From Bog-473 sp963725895 (GTDB lineage Bacteria; Actinomycetota; Acidimicrobiia; Acidimicrobiales; RAAP-2), in NCBI GenBank assembly GCA_963725895.1, contig CAVSAJ010000001.1:682001-746000 (forward strand): a stretch of DNA of 64,000 nucleotides, in the 5' to 3' direction. Made by a program: the position numbers and the translations under genes. Positions 25,555 through 34,155 of the stretch are shown here, piece by piece (position 1 is the stretch's first letter; each line of letters begins with the position of its first letter). A model generated the notes under the pieces. The model was not told the DNA's origin and ran no database searches. It was given only the letters and a program-made list of their open reading frames with translations.

Positions 25555-26705
25555 CGACCTCGGGAGGGCCGGGCGCCGGCGAGCCGTAGGGTCGGCGCGC
25601 TTCTCTCGCCCTGCCGGGCGACGTTGATCAGGATTCCGGCCGCGGCCATCGTGATCACGAGCGAGGAGCCCCCGAACGAGATGAAGGGCAGCGGGATCCC
25701 GGTGACCGGGAGCAGGCCCACGACGGCCCCGACGTTGATGAGCGTCTCCGCCGCGAGCCAGGCGATGAGCCCGAGGGCGAGCAGCGCGCCGAAACGGTCC
25801 GGCGCCTGCATCGCCGCCCGGATGCCAAGCCAGATGAGACCTCCGAGGAGAGCGAGCACGAACAGCGCGCCCACGATGCCGAGCTGCTCGCCGATGACCG
25901 AAAAGATGAAGTCGGTGTGCGCATTGGGCAGGTAGCCCCACTGCGCCTGGCCCCCACCGATCCCCATGCCGAAGAGGTGACCCGACCCGAGCCCGATGAG
26001 CGACTGCACGACCTGATAGCCCGAGCTCGAGCCGTGCGCTGACGGATCGAGGAAGGAAAGCAGCCGGGCCCGGCGGTAGGGCGAGGCGACCGCCACGATC
26101 AGGGCCAGTGCGGCCAGCGCGGCCATCACCTTCATGACCGGGCCCAGTCGTACCCCCGAGACGAAGAGAAGGGCGAGGGCGAGGCAACCGAGGACCATGG
26201 CGGTGCCCATGTCGGGCTGGGCCAGGATCAAGACACAGGCGAACCCCGTCACCAACAGGAGCGGTCCGATGATGCGGCGGTCCGTCGCGTCCTCGTCGAG
26301 GCGCCGTGCGATGAAGTCAGCCGCAAAAAAAGTGAGCGCGAGCTTCATGAGCTCGGAGGGCTGGAGGCGGAACTGCCCGAACCCGACCCAGCGGCTCGAA
26401 CCCATCGCGTGCACACCGAGGCCGGGGACGAGCACGACGAAGAGCAACCCGAAAGTGATGAGGAGCAGCGCGGGGCTGAAACGGCGCAGTCGCCGGTAGT
26501 CGACGCGCACGGCCAACCACAGCGCAACGATGCCGATACCCATCCACATCGCCTCGCGGATCAAGATCGCGTAGGGGGTGCCGTAGGTGTCGATCGAGAT
26601 GACCGACGAGGCCGACCCGACCATGACGAGTCCGATGACACAGAGCAGCGCGACGTCGACCAACAGGATGGTCGAGACCGCCACCTGCCGACTGCCGATC
26701 CGCAC
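25551..26705 (-). CDS. ftsW: Peptidoglycan polymerase FtsW (SEDS family)
   Basis: 384 residues with about ten membrane helices. SEDS glycosyltransferase that polymerises lipid II at the septum with its partner FtsI. Hallmarks: RWVGFGQFRLQPSELMKLAL, ILAQPDMGTAMVLG, HTDFIFSVIGEQLG and ISFGGSSLVITMAAAGILIN. The usual basic cytoplasmic N-terminus of actinobacterial FtsW is missing from the GTG at 26705. An Arg/Pro-rich frame beginning at GTG 26859, preceded by GGGGAG, leads into this position in another frame, so the true protein may be about 50 residues longer with an indel near 26700. In the usual gene order murD lies directly upstream of ftsW; it is not here. Confidence 0.95.
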   Translation of the reverse strand: MRIGSRQVAVSTILLVDVALLCVIGLVMVGSASSVISIDTYGTPYAILIREAMWMGIGIVALWLAVRVDYRRLRRFSPALLLITFGLLFVVLVPGLGVHAMGSSRWVGFGQFRLQPSELMKLALTFFAADFIARRLDEDATDRRIIGPLLLVTGFACVLILAQPDMGTAMVLGCLALALLFVSGVRLGPVMKVMAALAALALIVAVASPYRRARLLSFLDPSAHGSSSGYQVVQSLIGLGSGHLFGMGIGGGQAQWGYLPNAHTDFIFSVIGEQLGIVGALFVLALLGGLIWLGIRAAMQAPDRFGALLALGLIAWLAAETLINVGAVVGLLPVTGIPLPFISFGGSSLVITMAAAGILINVARQGERSAPTLRLAGARPSRGR

Positions 26706-27016
26706 GCAAGTGGCGCTGGGAGGGGACGCAGCCCGGTGCGCCTTGGAGCGGGGCTGCGCGCTCGTGGACGCGTGCCGCCCGGTTGGCCGGCCCGGAGGAC
26801 GTGGCGCGGATCGCGACCCGCGACCTTGGGCGTGCCGTCGTGGTCTGGGCCGGCGTCACGCTCGTCTCCCCCGCCGCGCGTGGGCGCGCCTCACCGCCCG
26901 GTCCGACCCCCGATGCACGACCCCAGTCTCTCCTACCCGCGCGACGAAGTGGCGGATCTCGGCCGCGCCGGGCCGGCGCGCGCGACGATGCTCGCGGGTC
27001 GTCCGCGGGGGCGCTG
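26706..27016 (-). other. 311-base interval where murD is expected; small coupled reading frame only
   Basis: Between mraY and ftsW there is no murD. The minus strand has a 54-codon frame from GTG 27020 (overlapping the mraY stop as GTGA) to TGA 26856, which overlaps another GTGA at 26859 that opens the possible FtsW extension. The 54-residue product is very Arg-rich (EHRRARRPGAAEIRHF, RAVRRAHARRGRRA) and matches nothing I know. It may be untranslated spacer. Confidence 0.3.
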
Positions 27017-28057
27017 TCACGTGAACTTCGCCACCGTGAGGTAGTCGCCGTAGAAGATGCCCAGACCCAACGCGGAGAAGAGCCCGCCGAGGATCCAGAA
27101 GCGCACGATCACCGTCGTCTCGGGCCACCCGCCCAGTTCGAAGTGGTGGTGGATCGGCGCCATGCGGAATATGCGCCGGCGAAACGCACGAAAGCTGATG
27201 ACTTGCAAGATCACCGACAGCGTCTCCATGACGAAGAGGCCACCGATCACGAGCAGGAGCAAGTCGAGGTTCAACAGCAGGCACAGCGCGGCCAGCCCGG
27301 CACCGATGGCCAGTGCTCCGGTATCGCCCATGATGATCTTGGCTGGCGCGGCGTTCCACCAGAGGAAGCCCACGCAGGCGCCGGCGAGGGCGACCGACAC
27401 CAGCGCAAGGTCGATGGCCGACGCCGGGAGCACGTGGTAGATCGAGAAATGGCGGAAGATCCAGTACCCCATGATCGAGAGCACGAAGAAGCAGAATGTG
27501 CCAGATCCTGCGGCCAGGCCGTCGACGCCGTCGGTGATGTTCACCGCGTTCGACGCGCCCACCATGACCAGGACGGCGAAGATGATCCAGCCGACCTTGC
27601 CCATGTTGATGCCGATGGCGTCTGAGCGCGTGAACGAGAGCGCGGTCGAGGTGTGGGCCCACTCCACGGCGAGGATGGCAAAGGCCAGCGCACACGCCAC
27701 CTGGGCGCCCGACTTGGCCCGCTTGTTGAGCCCGAGGCTGCGCCGGTGGTGCACCTTTATGTAGTCGTCGAGAAAGCCGATGAGCCCGAAGGCCACGACT
27801 GCACCGACTGCCAGATAGCCCGTGCGCGAGAAGCGGACCTCCGTGCCGATGTGACCGATCGCGTAGCCCGCGACGACCGAGCCCACGATGGCGATACCGC
27901 CCATGGTGGGGGTGCCAGCCTTGGCCACATGCGTCGCAGGACCCTCTTCCCGTATGTGCTGGCCGATTTCGCGTTTGCGGAAGTAGCGGATGAGAAAGGG
28001 GGTGGCGATGATGGCGAGCCACAGCGCGATGCCCCCCGAGACGAGTAGTCCGAGCAC
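27017..28057 (-). CDS. mraY: Phospho-N-acetylmuramoyl-pentapeptide transferase
   Basis: 346 residues and about ten helices, intact. Transfers phospho-MurNAc-pentapeptide to undecaprenyl phosphate, giving lipid I. Active-site boxes: TPTMGGIAIV, FLDDYIKVHHRRSLGL, NAVNITDGVDGLAAG, KIIMGDTGALAIG and the cytoplasmic histidine motif APIHHHFELGGWPE. GTG 28057 lies only six bases after the murE stop, leaving no room for murF, which normally separates these genes. Confidence 0.97.
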   Translation of the reverse strand: MLGLLVSGGIALWLAIIATPFLIRYFRKREIGQHIREEGPATHVAKAGTPTMGGIAIVGSVVAGYAIGHIGTEVRFSRTGYLAVGAVVAFGLIGFLDDYIKVHHRRSLGLNKRAKSGAQVACALAFAILAVEWAHTSTALSFTRSDAIGINMGKVGWIIFAVLVMVGASNAVNITDGVDGLAAGSGTFCFFVLSIMGYWIFRHFSIYHVLPASAIDLALVSVALAGACVGFLWWNAAPAKIIMGDTGALAIGAGLAALCLLLNLDLLLLVIGGLFVMETLSVILQVISFRAFRRRIFRMAPIHHHFELGGWPETTVIVRFWILGGLFSALGLGIFYGDYLTVAKFT

Positions 28058-28063
28058 GTGCCG

Positions 28064-29599
28064 TCAGGCCTCGGGGTGCGGCTCGTGTCCGACTGGCGCC
28101 CGGGTGCGCGGGTCCGACCCGTAGCGTGCTGCCAGCGCGTCGCGCGCCTCGAGGGCGTCATCGAACGGGAGCTGCCGTCCCCCGATCTCCTGGTAGGTCT
28201 CGTGTCCCTTCCCCGCCAGCACGACCACGTCACCGGGTGCGGCCGCATCGAGCGCGCGTCGGATGGCGACGGCTCTCTCGGGCTCGACGACCACGGCCGG
28301 ATTCTCACGCCCCTCCGCGATACCGGCCAGCACCTCGTCGATGATGGCCCTCGGGTCCTCGTCTCGCGGGTTGTCCGACGTCACGATCGCGACGTCGCTG
28401 AGCCGGGCGGCCACCTCCCCCATCAAGGGTCGCTTCGCCCGGTCGCGGTTGCCCCCGCAGCCGAACACCGTGAGCAGCCGATGACCCCCAGCGAAATGTC
28501 GCGCCTCGCGGAGCACCACCTCCAGGCCGGCCGGCGTGTGCGCGTAGTCCACCAGCACGGTGAAGGGTGGCTCCTCCCGAGCCGCCTCGTCGCGCCCGGA
28601 GCGCAGCGCCGGTGTGGCGATCACCTGCAGCCGGCCTGCGACGGGTGACAGGCCGGCCATGGCCTCGGCGACCTTCTCGGGACTGAGGTGGAGCTCTTCG
28701 AGCGCGAGGACCGCCTCGGCCGCCATGAGCGCGTTGTCCACGTTCACGCCGCCGGTCAGACGCGTCGTGATCCGTTGTCCCCGCCAGGTGAACGACGTGC
28801 GACCCGGCTCGAGCACGACGTCGGCGGCGTCCGCGTGCCGGACGGGGATGACCGGGATGCGAGCGCGCTCGACCAGGCGGCGGCCCCACGCGTCATCCAC
28901 GTTGACGACGCCGCGCAGGGAACGCCCAGGGTCGAACAACGAGGCCTTCGCCTCGAAGTAGTCCTCCATCGTCCCGTGGTAGTCGAGATGATCGTGGCTC
29001 AGGTTGGTGAAGACGGCCACATCGAAATGGATGCCCTCGACCCGCGACTGGACGAGCGCATGGCTCGAAACCTCCATGGCCACCGCGTGGCGCAATCCGT
29101 CGGCCTGCTGGCGATCGCGCACGCCGGCCAGGATGCGCTGCACCTCGGTGGCCTCGGGTGTCGTCCGGGCGCCCGACAGGGTCCCCATCACGTTGGTCGG
29201 GTGTCCTACCGCACCGAGCAGATCGCCCAGCAACTGGGTCACGGTGGTCTTGCCGTTCGTGCCGGTCACGCCGATCATCAGGAGGTCGCGCGCGGGGAAG
29301 CCGTAGAAGGCAGCGGCGATCCGCGCCATGGCGGTCCGCATCGTCCCTTCCGCGATGCGCGTCTGGACCACGCGCTCGTCGAGCAACTCGGGAATGAAGT
29401 GCTCGCACAGCAGCCCGACGGCCCCCCGGGTGACCGCCTCCGCCGCAAACACGTGCCCGTCGGTCACCAAGCCCGGCACACAGCAGAAGAGGTCTCCGGG
29501 CACCACCCTGCGGCTGTCGTGGGAGATGCCGCCGACCTCTACCGCGGCGAGGTCGCCGACGGACTCGATGACTTCTATGTCGTCGAGGAGGAGGTTCAT
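28064..29599 (-). CDS. murE: UDP-MurNAc-tripeptide synthetase, meso-diaminopimelate type
   Basis: 511 residues, intact. Adds the third stem-peptide residue. N-terminal UDP-binding domain (ISHDSRRVVPGDLFCCVPG), ATP loop GVTGTNGKTTVTQLLGDLLG, AMEVSSHALVQSRVEG, FTNLSHDHLDYHGTMEDYFE, VDYAHTPAGLEVVL, and DNPRDEDP, whose arginine binds the free carboxylate of meso-diaminopimelate; L-lysine enzymes lack this motif. The wall is therefore meso-DAP type. ATG 29599 and an in-frame ATG at 29614 are both possible. The 85 bases up to ftsI show no gene. Confidence 0.97.
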   Translation of the reverse strand: MNLLLDDIEVIESVGDLAAVEVGGISHDSRRVVPGDLFCCVPGLVTDGHVFAAEAVTRGAVGLLCEHFIPELLDERVVQTRIAEGTMRTAMARIAAAFYGFPARDLLMIGVTGTNGKTTVTQLLGDLLGAVGHPTNVMGTLSGARTTPEATEVQRILAGVRDRQQADGLRHAVAMEVSSHALVQSRVEGIHFDVAVFTNLSHDHLDYHGTMEDYFEAKASLFDPGRSLRGVVNVDDAWGRRLVERARIPVIPVRHADAADVVLEPGRTSFTWRGQRITTRLTGGVNVDNALMAAEAVLALEELHLSPEKVAEAMAGLSPVAGRLQVIATPALRSGRDEAAREEPPFTVLVDYAHTPAGLEVVLREARHFAGGHRLLTVFGCGGNRDRAKRPLMGEVAARLSDVAIVTSDNPRDEDPRAIIDEVLAGIAEGRENPAVVVEPERAVAIRRALDAAAPGDVVVLAGKGHETYQEIGGRQLPFDDALEARDALAARYGSDPRTRAPVGHEPHPEA

Positions 29600-29684
29600 G
29601 GGCACACGTCGCATGATCGACCCGACAGCGTTGCATGCCCCGGACACCCCCGCGTCACAGACGCAATGGGGGTGTGGGCCTCGG

Positions 29685-31804
29685 TCACGTGATGTCCTGG
29701 GCCTGGTCACTCGCTGACGACGAGGTCGCGCCAGGTGGCAAGGGACTGGTCTGGGCACCAGGGGTCGTCGGGATGTCGTAGCGGTGCAGGGCGTAGCTCA
29801 TGATCTGCGAGAACACCGGGGCCGCCACGGTGCCGCCGAAGATCGGCGTGGGCCGGTCGAGGACCACGATCATCGACAGCGTCGGGTTCACGGCGGGCGC
29901 ATAACCGACGAAAGACGCCATGTAGGCGCCCGGGATGTACGAGTCGTGGTCGGGTGTCGGGATCTGGGCGGTGCCGGTCTTGCCGGCGACGGTGTAGCCG
30001 GGCACGGCGGCGCTGGTGCCGGTGCCCTGGTTGACCACCTGCTGGAGCATGGACGACAGCTCGGTGTCCACCGAAGGCGAGAAGACCTGGTGCGTCGCAG
30101 ACGGTGGCGTCTGCGTCAGCGACCCCGAGGGGCTCACCGTGGCCTGCACCAGCTTGGGCGCGACGAAGGTGCCCCCGTTTGCGACCGCGTTGTAGGCATC
30201 GAGCACCTGCAGCGCGCTCGACGGCGTCAACCTGGCCGATGGGCAACGAGACGTAGTCGGTCGGCTCCCACTGCGCGGCGGTGGCCAACAGACCGGGCGA
30301 TTCGCCGGGAAAGTCGAGTCCGGTCGGCTGTCCGAATCCCAACGCCTTCACCTGGTCGAGCAGTCGCTGTTCCCCGACTCCTTGTGCGATCTCGGACGTC
30401 CCGATGTTCGACGACTGCGCCAGGATCTGCGTCGCACTCAGCTGTTCGGTCGGGTGCGGCTCCGCATCATGGAACGTCGAACCGTCGAGCATGATCTGGT
30501 CGGGGACGGTGAACACGGAGTTGGGGTTGATGAGGTCGTCTTGGAGGGCGGCCGAGAAGGTCACCAGTTTGAACACCGAACCCGGCTCGTAGAGCTGTGT
30601 CACCGCGAGGTTGTTCGGCGCCTCCTCGACCGGGTCGTTGGGCCCGATCGGGACCACGCCGCCCGTGCTCGCGCCGGGCGTGGCCGAGGCCGGAGGGGAG
30701 CCGAGCGCGCCGGGGTGGGTCGCCACCAGATTGGCCATGGAGAGGATCTCGCCCGTCTTGACGTCCATCACGACCGCGGTGCCGCTCAGGGAGTTGGACG
30801 ACTCGATCGCGCTGGCCAGCGCCTGCTCTGACTCGTACTGGAGCTGCGTGTCGAGCGTCAGCTCGAGCCCGGTGCCCGGGGTCGTCGCGACCTCGCCGGT
30901 GACCGGTGATTGCGGCAACGCAACGCCGGCGGGTGACTCCATGATCGTCTTCTTGCCGTCGGTTCCGGCCAGGAGATGGTCGTACCCGTTCTCGAGTCCG
31001 GCAGCGCCGTGCCCTGCCGCGTTCGTGAAGCCGATGACCGACGACGCAAGCGTGCCGTTGGGAACCACCCGCTTGGAGTCGGCGAGCAGGGTGATGCCCG
31101 GGAGGGAGTCGGCCGCGATCTTTTGTCCGGTCGCCTGGCTCAGCTGGCGCGCCAACACCACGTAGCCACTGGGACGGTGCAACTCCGAGGCCAGCGTCGT
31201 GGCGGGGACACCGAGCATCGGCGACAGTGCGAGCGCCGTCTGTACCGGATGCGCCACCTGGTAGTCGTCTGCGACGACGTCGTCGGTCGGGACAGAAAGG
31301 GCAAGCGGTGAGCCGTCGCGGGCGTAGATCCCTCCGCGCAACGACGGCAACGACACCGTGATGGAGGACTCGCCGCGCGCCGCGGCCGTGTACGTGCCGG
31401 CCCGTAACACCTGGACGTCGATGAGGCGGGCAACGAGGAACAGCATGGCGAGAACGAGGAGGAACCGGACCAGGCGTACCCGGCGCTGGAACGAGCCGCT
31501 GGCCCACCCGGTCCGCGGCTCGGCGCGTTGGCCGAGCAGCCTTGCGCGCCGGGCGGTGCGGTTGAACCGGGCGTGGTCGGGCCGGGCGTGGGAGGGCCCG
31601 AACCGAAGACTGCCGGCTTGTCGGCGTCGCCGGCCGCGATCGGCTCGAGGGGCGCGCCGACGGAGTGCTTCGTGCCGCCTGAGAGCCCCTCGCCTGCGTT
31701 GGTCGGCTCGGTCGCGCCGCACCAGCAGTCCGCGTCGGAGCGGTGCCGGAGCGACCGCTCTTGGCGCGCGCGCGGTGAGGCTCGGGTCGCGTCACGACGC
31801 TCAT
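29685..31804 (-). CDS. ftsI: Septal peptidoglycan transpeptidase FtsI (PBP3), frame broken twice
   Basis: Class B penicillin-binding protein of about 706 residues. ATG 31804 overlaps the ftsL stop as ATGA and opens an about 100-residue Arg/Pro/Ser-rich cytoplasmic tail (TRPEPHRARAKSGRS). A frame change between about 31480 and 31700 leads to the membrane helix RLVRFLLVLAMLFLVARLID, the pedestal domain (RGGIYARDGSPLALS) and the transpeptidase with the serine box PGSVFKLVTF, the SSN box, and, after a second change near 30228, the KTG box (VAGKTGTAQIP) and a Ser/Ala-rich end. It crosslinks glycan strands made by FtsW. All catalytic motifs are intact, so the gene is probably functional and the breaks are sequence errors. 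Confidence 0.93.
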
Positions 31805-32328
31805 GGCGTCGAGCTTGGTGCCGTCGTCGAGGTGGAGCTTGACCCCGCGGTGCCAGAGGTGGTGGCCGGCGCCGGTGAGGGAGCCGGCGCCGGCGTCACC
31901 TTGGGGGGAGGGAGGGGCACTGTGAGCGGCACATAGGGCAACTCGGTCACGTCCGAGCGCGCCATGTGGAGTTGGTTCGCCGCCGCGGCAACGATGCGCG
32001 ACGGCGTCTCGAGCTGTGCAACCGAGAGCTCGCTTTGGCGGTGCGCGGCCTGCTCGAGCGCGAGCTGGTGCTCGAGTCCGGACAGCCGCACCTGCCCGTT
32101 GGCGAGGACAGCCTGGCCCACCACGACCGCGAGCAAGGCGCCGACGACCAAGCAGACGGCGGCGGCCGTCATGAGGCGCGCCGGATTCCTGGCGCTGCGC
32201 CCGGACCGCGTACCACGACGAGTGCGTTGCGGGACGATCCGGAGCGGCGCCCGGCGAGTCGCCGGGGTCGCGGCGCCTGCACCGTCTGCCGCGCCGCGCC
32301 CCCAACGAGCAGCGGAAGGAGGCGCCAT
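31801..32328 (-). CDS. ftsL: Cell division protein FtsL
   Basis: 175 residues. Basic cytoplasmic tail (RRAPLRIVPQRTRRGTRSGR), one helix (LMTAAAVCLVVGALLAVVVG), then a coiled coil with the FtsL/DivIC pattern (LEHQLALEQAAHRQSELSVA, LETPSRIVAAAANQLHM) and a Pro/Ser/Thr-rich periplasmic end. FtsL pairs with FtsB/DivIC and links FtsQ to FtsWI. Sequence conservation in this family is low; the call rests on topology, the ETPSRIVAAA motif and position between rsmH and ftsI. Its ATG 32328 shares one base with the rsmH stop (TGATG). Confidence 0.88.
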   Translation of the reverse strand: MAPPSAARWGRGAADGAGAATPATRRAPLRIVPQRTRRGTRSGRSARNPARLMTAAAVCLVVGALLAVVVGQAVLANGQVRLSGLEHQLALEQAAHRQSELSVAQLETPSRIVAAAANQLHMARSDVTELPYVPLTVPLPPPKVTPAPAPSPAPATTSGTAGSSSTSTTAPSSTP

Positions 32329-33263
32329 CAGTCTGCCTCTGTCCGGACGATGGCACGGAGCCGAGCGCTCTCCGCCCGGGGGTTGGCGGCGATCTCGGCC
32401 GCCGAGGGCTTGCGGGCGCCGCGGAACACGAGCCGGTGCTTGGCCACCGCGCCACACACGCACGGCATGCCCGGCGGGCAGACGCACCCGCCCGATGCGG
32501 CAGCGGCGAAGACCTGCTTGGTCAACCGGTCCTCACCGGAGTGGTAGCTGATCACCGCGCACACGCCGCCGACGGCCAGGTTCGCCAGCGCAACGGGCAG
32601 GGCGCTACCAAGCTCGCCGAGCTCGTCGTTGACCTCGATCCGCAGCGCTTGGAACACTCGGCGCGCCGGGTGGCCCTTTCGGCGTACCGCCGCGGGCACT
32701 GCCGACGCCACGACGTCGGCCAGCTCTGTCGTGGTCGACATCGGCCGCGCGCGCACGATGGCGCGGGCGATGCGTCCGGCCAGTCGACCTTCGCCGTTCT
32801 CCCGGAAGAGCGCCGCGAGCGCGTCCTCGGGCAGGCTGTTGACGACGTCGGCCGCCGTGAGGCCCGACTCTTGGTCCATGCGCATGTCGAGCGGGCCGTT
32901 CCGGCGGAACGAGAAGCCGCGCTCGGTGTGGTCCAGCTGTGGTGAGCTCACGCCCAGGTCGAAGAGGACGCCCGACAGGGTCCCGAGCCCCCCTGCCGAG
33001 ACGACCTCTTCCAAAGCCGAGAACGGGGACCGGATCAGCGTGATCCGGTCCCCGAACGAGGCCAGCTGTACCTGTGCTGCGTCGAGTGCCACCTGGTCCC
33101 GATCGAGCCCGACGATGCGCAGTGCCCGATAGGCCTCGAGCAGTGCCGCCGAGTGGCCGCCCCCGCCGACCGTCGCGTCGACCACGACGCCGGGGGGAAC
33201 GGATGCAAACAGTGACACCACCTCGTCGCGCAGCACGGGAGTGTGTTCGAACGTGTGGGCCAT
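32328..33263 (-). CDS. rsmH: 16S rRNA (cytosine1402-N4)-methyltransferase
   Basis: 311 residues (also called MraW). SAM-dependent enzyme that methylates C1402 in the decoding centre. N-terminus HTPVLRDEVVSLFA, SAM loop VVDATVGGGGHSAALLEA, GVLFDLGVSSPQLDHTERGF, GPLDMRMDQ, ARRVFQALRIEVNDEL and ISYHSGEDRLTKQ are all family motifs. An added cysteine-rich stretch CVCPPGMPCVCG near the C-terminus is common in actinobacterial forms. ATG 33263 has GAGGGG seven bases upstream. The frame is open for another 220 codons upstream only because the leader contains no T on this strand, so no stop can occur. Confidence 0.96.
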   Translation of the reverse strand: MAHTFEHTPVLRDEVVSLFASVPPGVVVDATVGGGGHSAALLEAYRALRIVGLDRDQVALDAAQVQLASFGDRITLIRSPFSALEEVVSAGGLGTLSGVLFDLGVSSPQLDHTERGFSFRRNGPLDMRMDQESGLTAADVVNSLPEDALAALFRENGEGRLAGRIARAIVRARPMSTTTELADVVASAVPAAVRRKGHPARRVFQALRIEVNDELGELGSALPVALANLAVGGVCAVISYHSGEDRLTKQVFAAAASGGCVCPPGMPCVCGAVAKHRLVFRGARKPSAAEIAANPRAESARLRAIVRTEAD

Positions 33264-33377
33264 CTGCAGCCCCTCGGCCGGTAGGTCGGGAGGGAGGTGG
33301 AGATCCGGACGACCATGAACGAGGAAGTGGGTGGAGTGGTCTTCCAGCGCGCCGGTCGAGGAGCTGCACATGGTCCA

Positions 33378-33486
33378 GTGCGTCGTGCGTCCCTGTGTCG
33401 TTTGCTGTGTGTGTCGTGCGGTGTGGTCTGTCCTGTCTTGTCGTGTCCCTTCTTCTTGTGTCCGTTCTTCGTGCGTCCTGCTCGCT
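33378..33486 (-). promoter_or_regulatory. 109-base U-free segment of the mraZ-rsmH leader
   Basis: On the plus strand there is no A between 33378 and 33486; the leftward transcript therefore has no U for 109 bases. It consists of A, C and G with recurrent GACA, CACA and GAAGAA units. It fills about half of the 221-base gap between mraZ and rsmH. No promoter box is evident. Such RNA would be nearly unstructured and cannot contain a stop codon in any frame. Function unknown. Confidence 0.7.
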
Positions 33487-33907
33487 ACTCCCCCTCGTCT
33501 CCTTCCAGCAGCCAGCTCTCTTCGGGCAGCACCCGCTCGCTCCAGGCCGTCGGGTTCCACAGCTCGACCCGGTCGATGGCTCCGTGGACGAGCACCTCGG
33601 CATCGAGACCAGCGAACTCGCGCAGGTGCGCCGGGATCGGCATGCGGCCCTGCCGATCGATCTCGACCTCCGCTGAGTTCGAGGCCCAGATCCGAGCCCG
33701 GTTGCGCTCCGCCCGCCCCGATCCCGACTTCCCTTGCATCGAGTCCATCTGCCGCTCGAACTCCCCGGGGGTCCAGAGCGCCAGGCAACCCTCTGAGTTC
33801 TGCGTGAGGTAGCCGCCCCGCTCGAACTGACCACGGAACTTGGCGGGCAGGATCACCCTGCCTTTCGTGTCGAGCGAGTGCTCGTATCTCCCAACGAATC
33901 CTGCCAC
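33485..33907 (-). CDS. mraZ: Transcriptional regulator MraZ
   Basis: 140 residues. First gene of the dcw cluster; MraZ is an AbrB-like (double SpoVT) DNA-binding ring that represses its own operon. Both repeats are visible: GRYEHSLDTKGRVILPAKFR near the N-terminus and AEVEIDRQGRMPIPAHLREF in the second half. GTG 33907 fits the family start. A set of five GG-containing pentamers spaced every ten bases lies 43-87 bases upstream, a likely operator. Confidence 0.95.
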   Translation of the reverse strand: MAGFVGRYEHSLDTKGRVILPAKFRGQFERGGYLTQNSEGCLALWTPGEFERQMDSMQGKSGSGRAERNRARIWASNSAEVEIDRQGRMPIPAHLREFAGLDAEVLVHGAIDRVELWNPTAWSERVLPEESWLLEGDEGE

Positions 33908-33949
33908 CAGCTGTTTCTCCCACGACGCTCCCCGGCTTGCGTCCTCCGA

Positions 33950-33994
33950 CGCCCCCTCACACCATCTCGCTCCACTTTACGCCCTTTTACTCCA
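33950..33994 (-). promoter_or_regulatory. Candidate MraZ operator: five pentamers at 10-bp spacing
   Basis: On the minus strand, reading towards mraZ: TGGAG (33994-33990), GGGCG (33984-33980), TGGAG (33974-33970), TGGTG (33964-33960), GGGCG (33954-33950). Each follows the last after exactly five spacer bases. E. coli MraZ binds three TGGGN repeats with the same five-base spacers upstream of mraZ. Confidence 0.6.
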
Positions 33995-34155
33995 CCACAC
34001 AACACCATGGCGCCATATGCAACCCAAATGCAACAAGATCCCGCCACTGGGCGCGCGCCGGGGAACGCGCGCCGACGCGCCGGGAAGAGCGGGAAGAAGA
34101 AAGGACAACGACGAGAAGAGCCGGCGGCTCCCGAGTGCCGGGCGCGGCCCCCGGG

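Noticed and set aside
32328..33923. RsmH extended upstream by 220 codons
   Set aside because: The extension is open only because a 109-base stretch has no T on this strand and it runs through mraZ; the family starts at 33263 with a good ribosome site.
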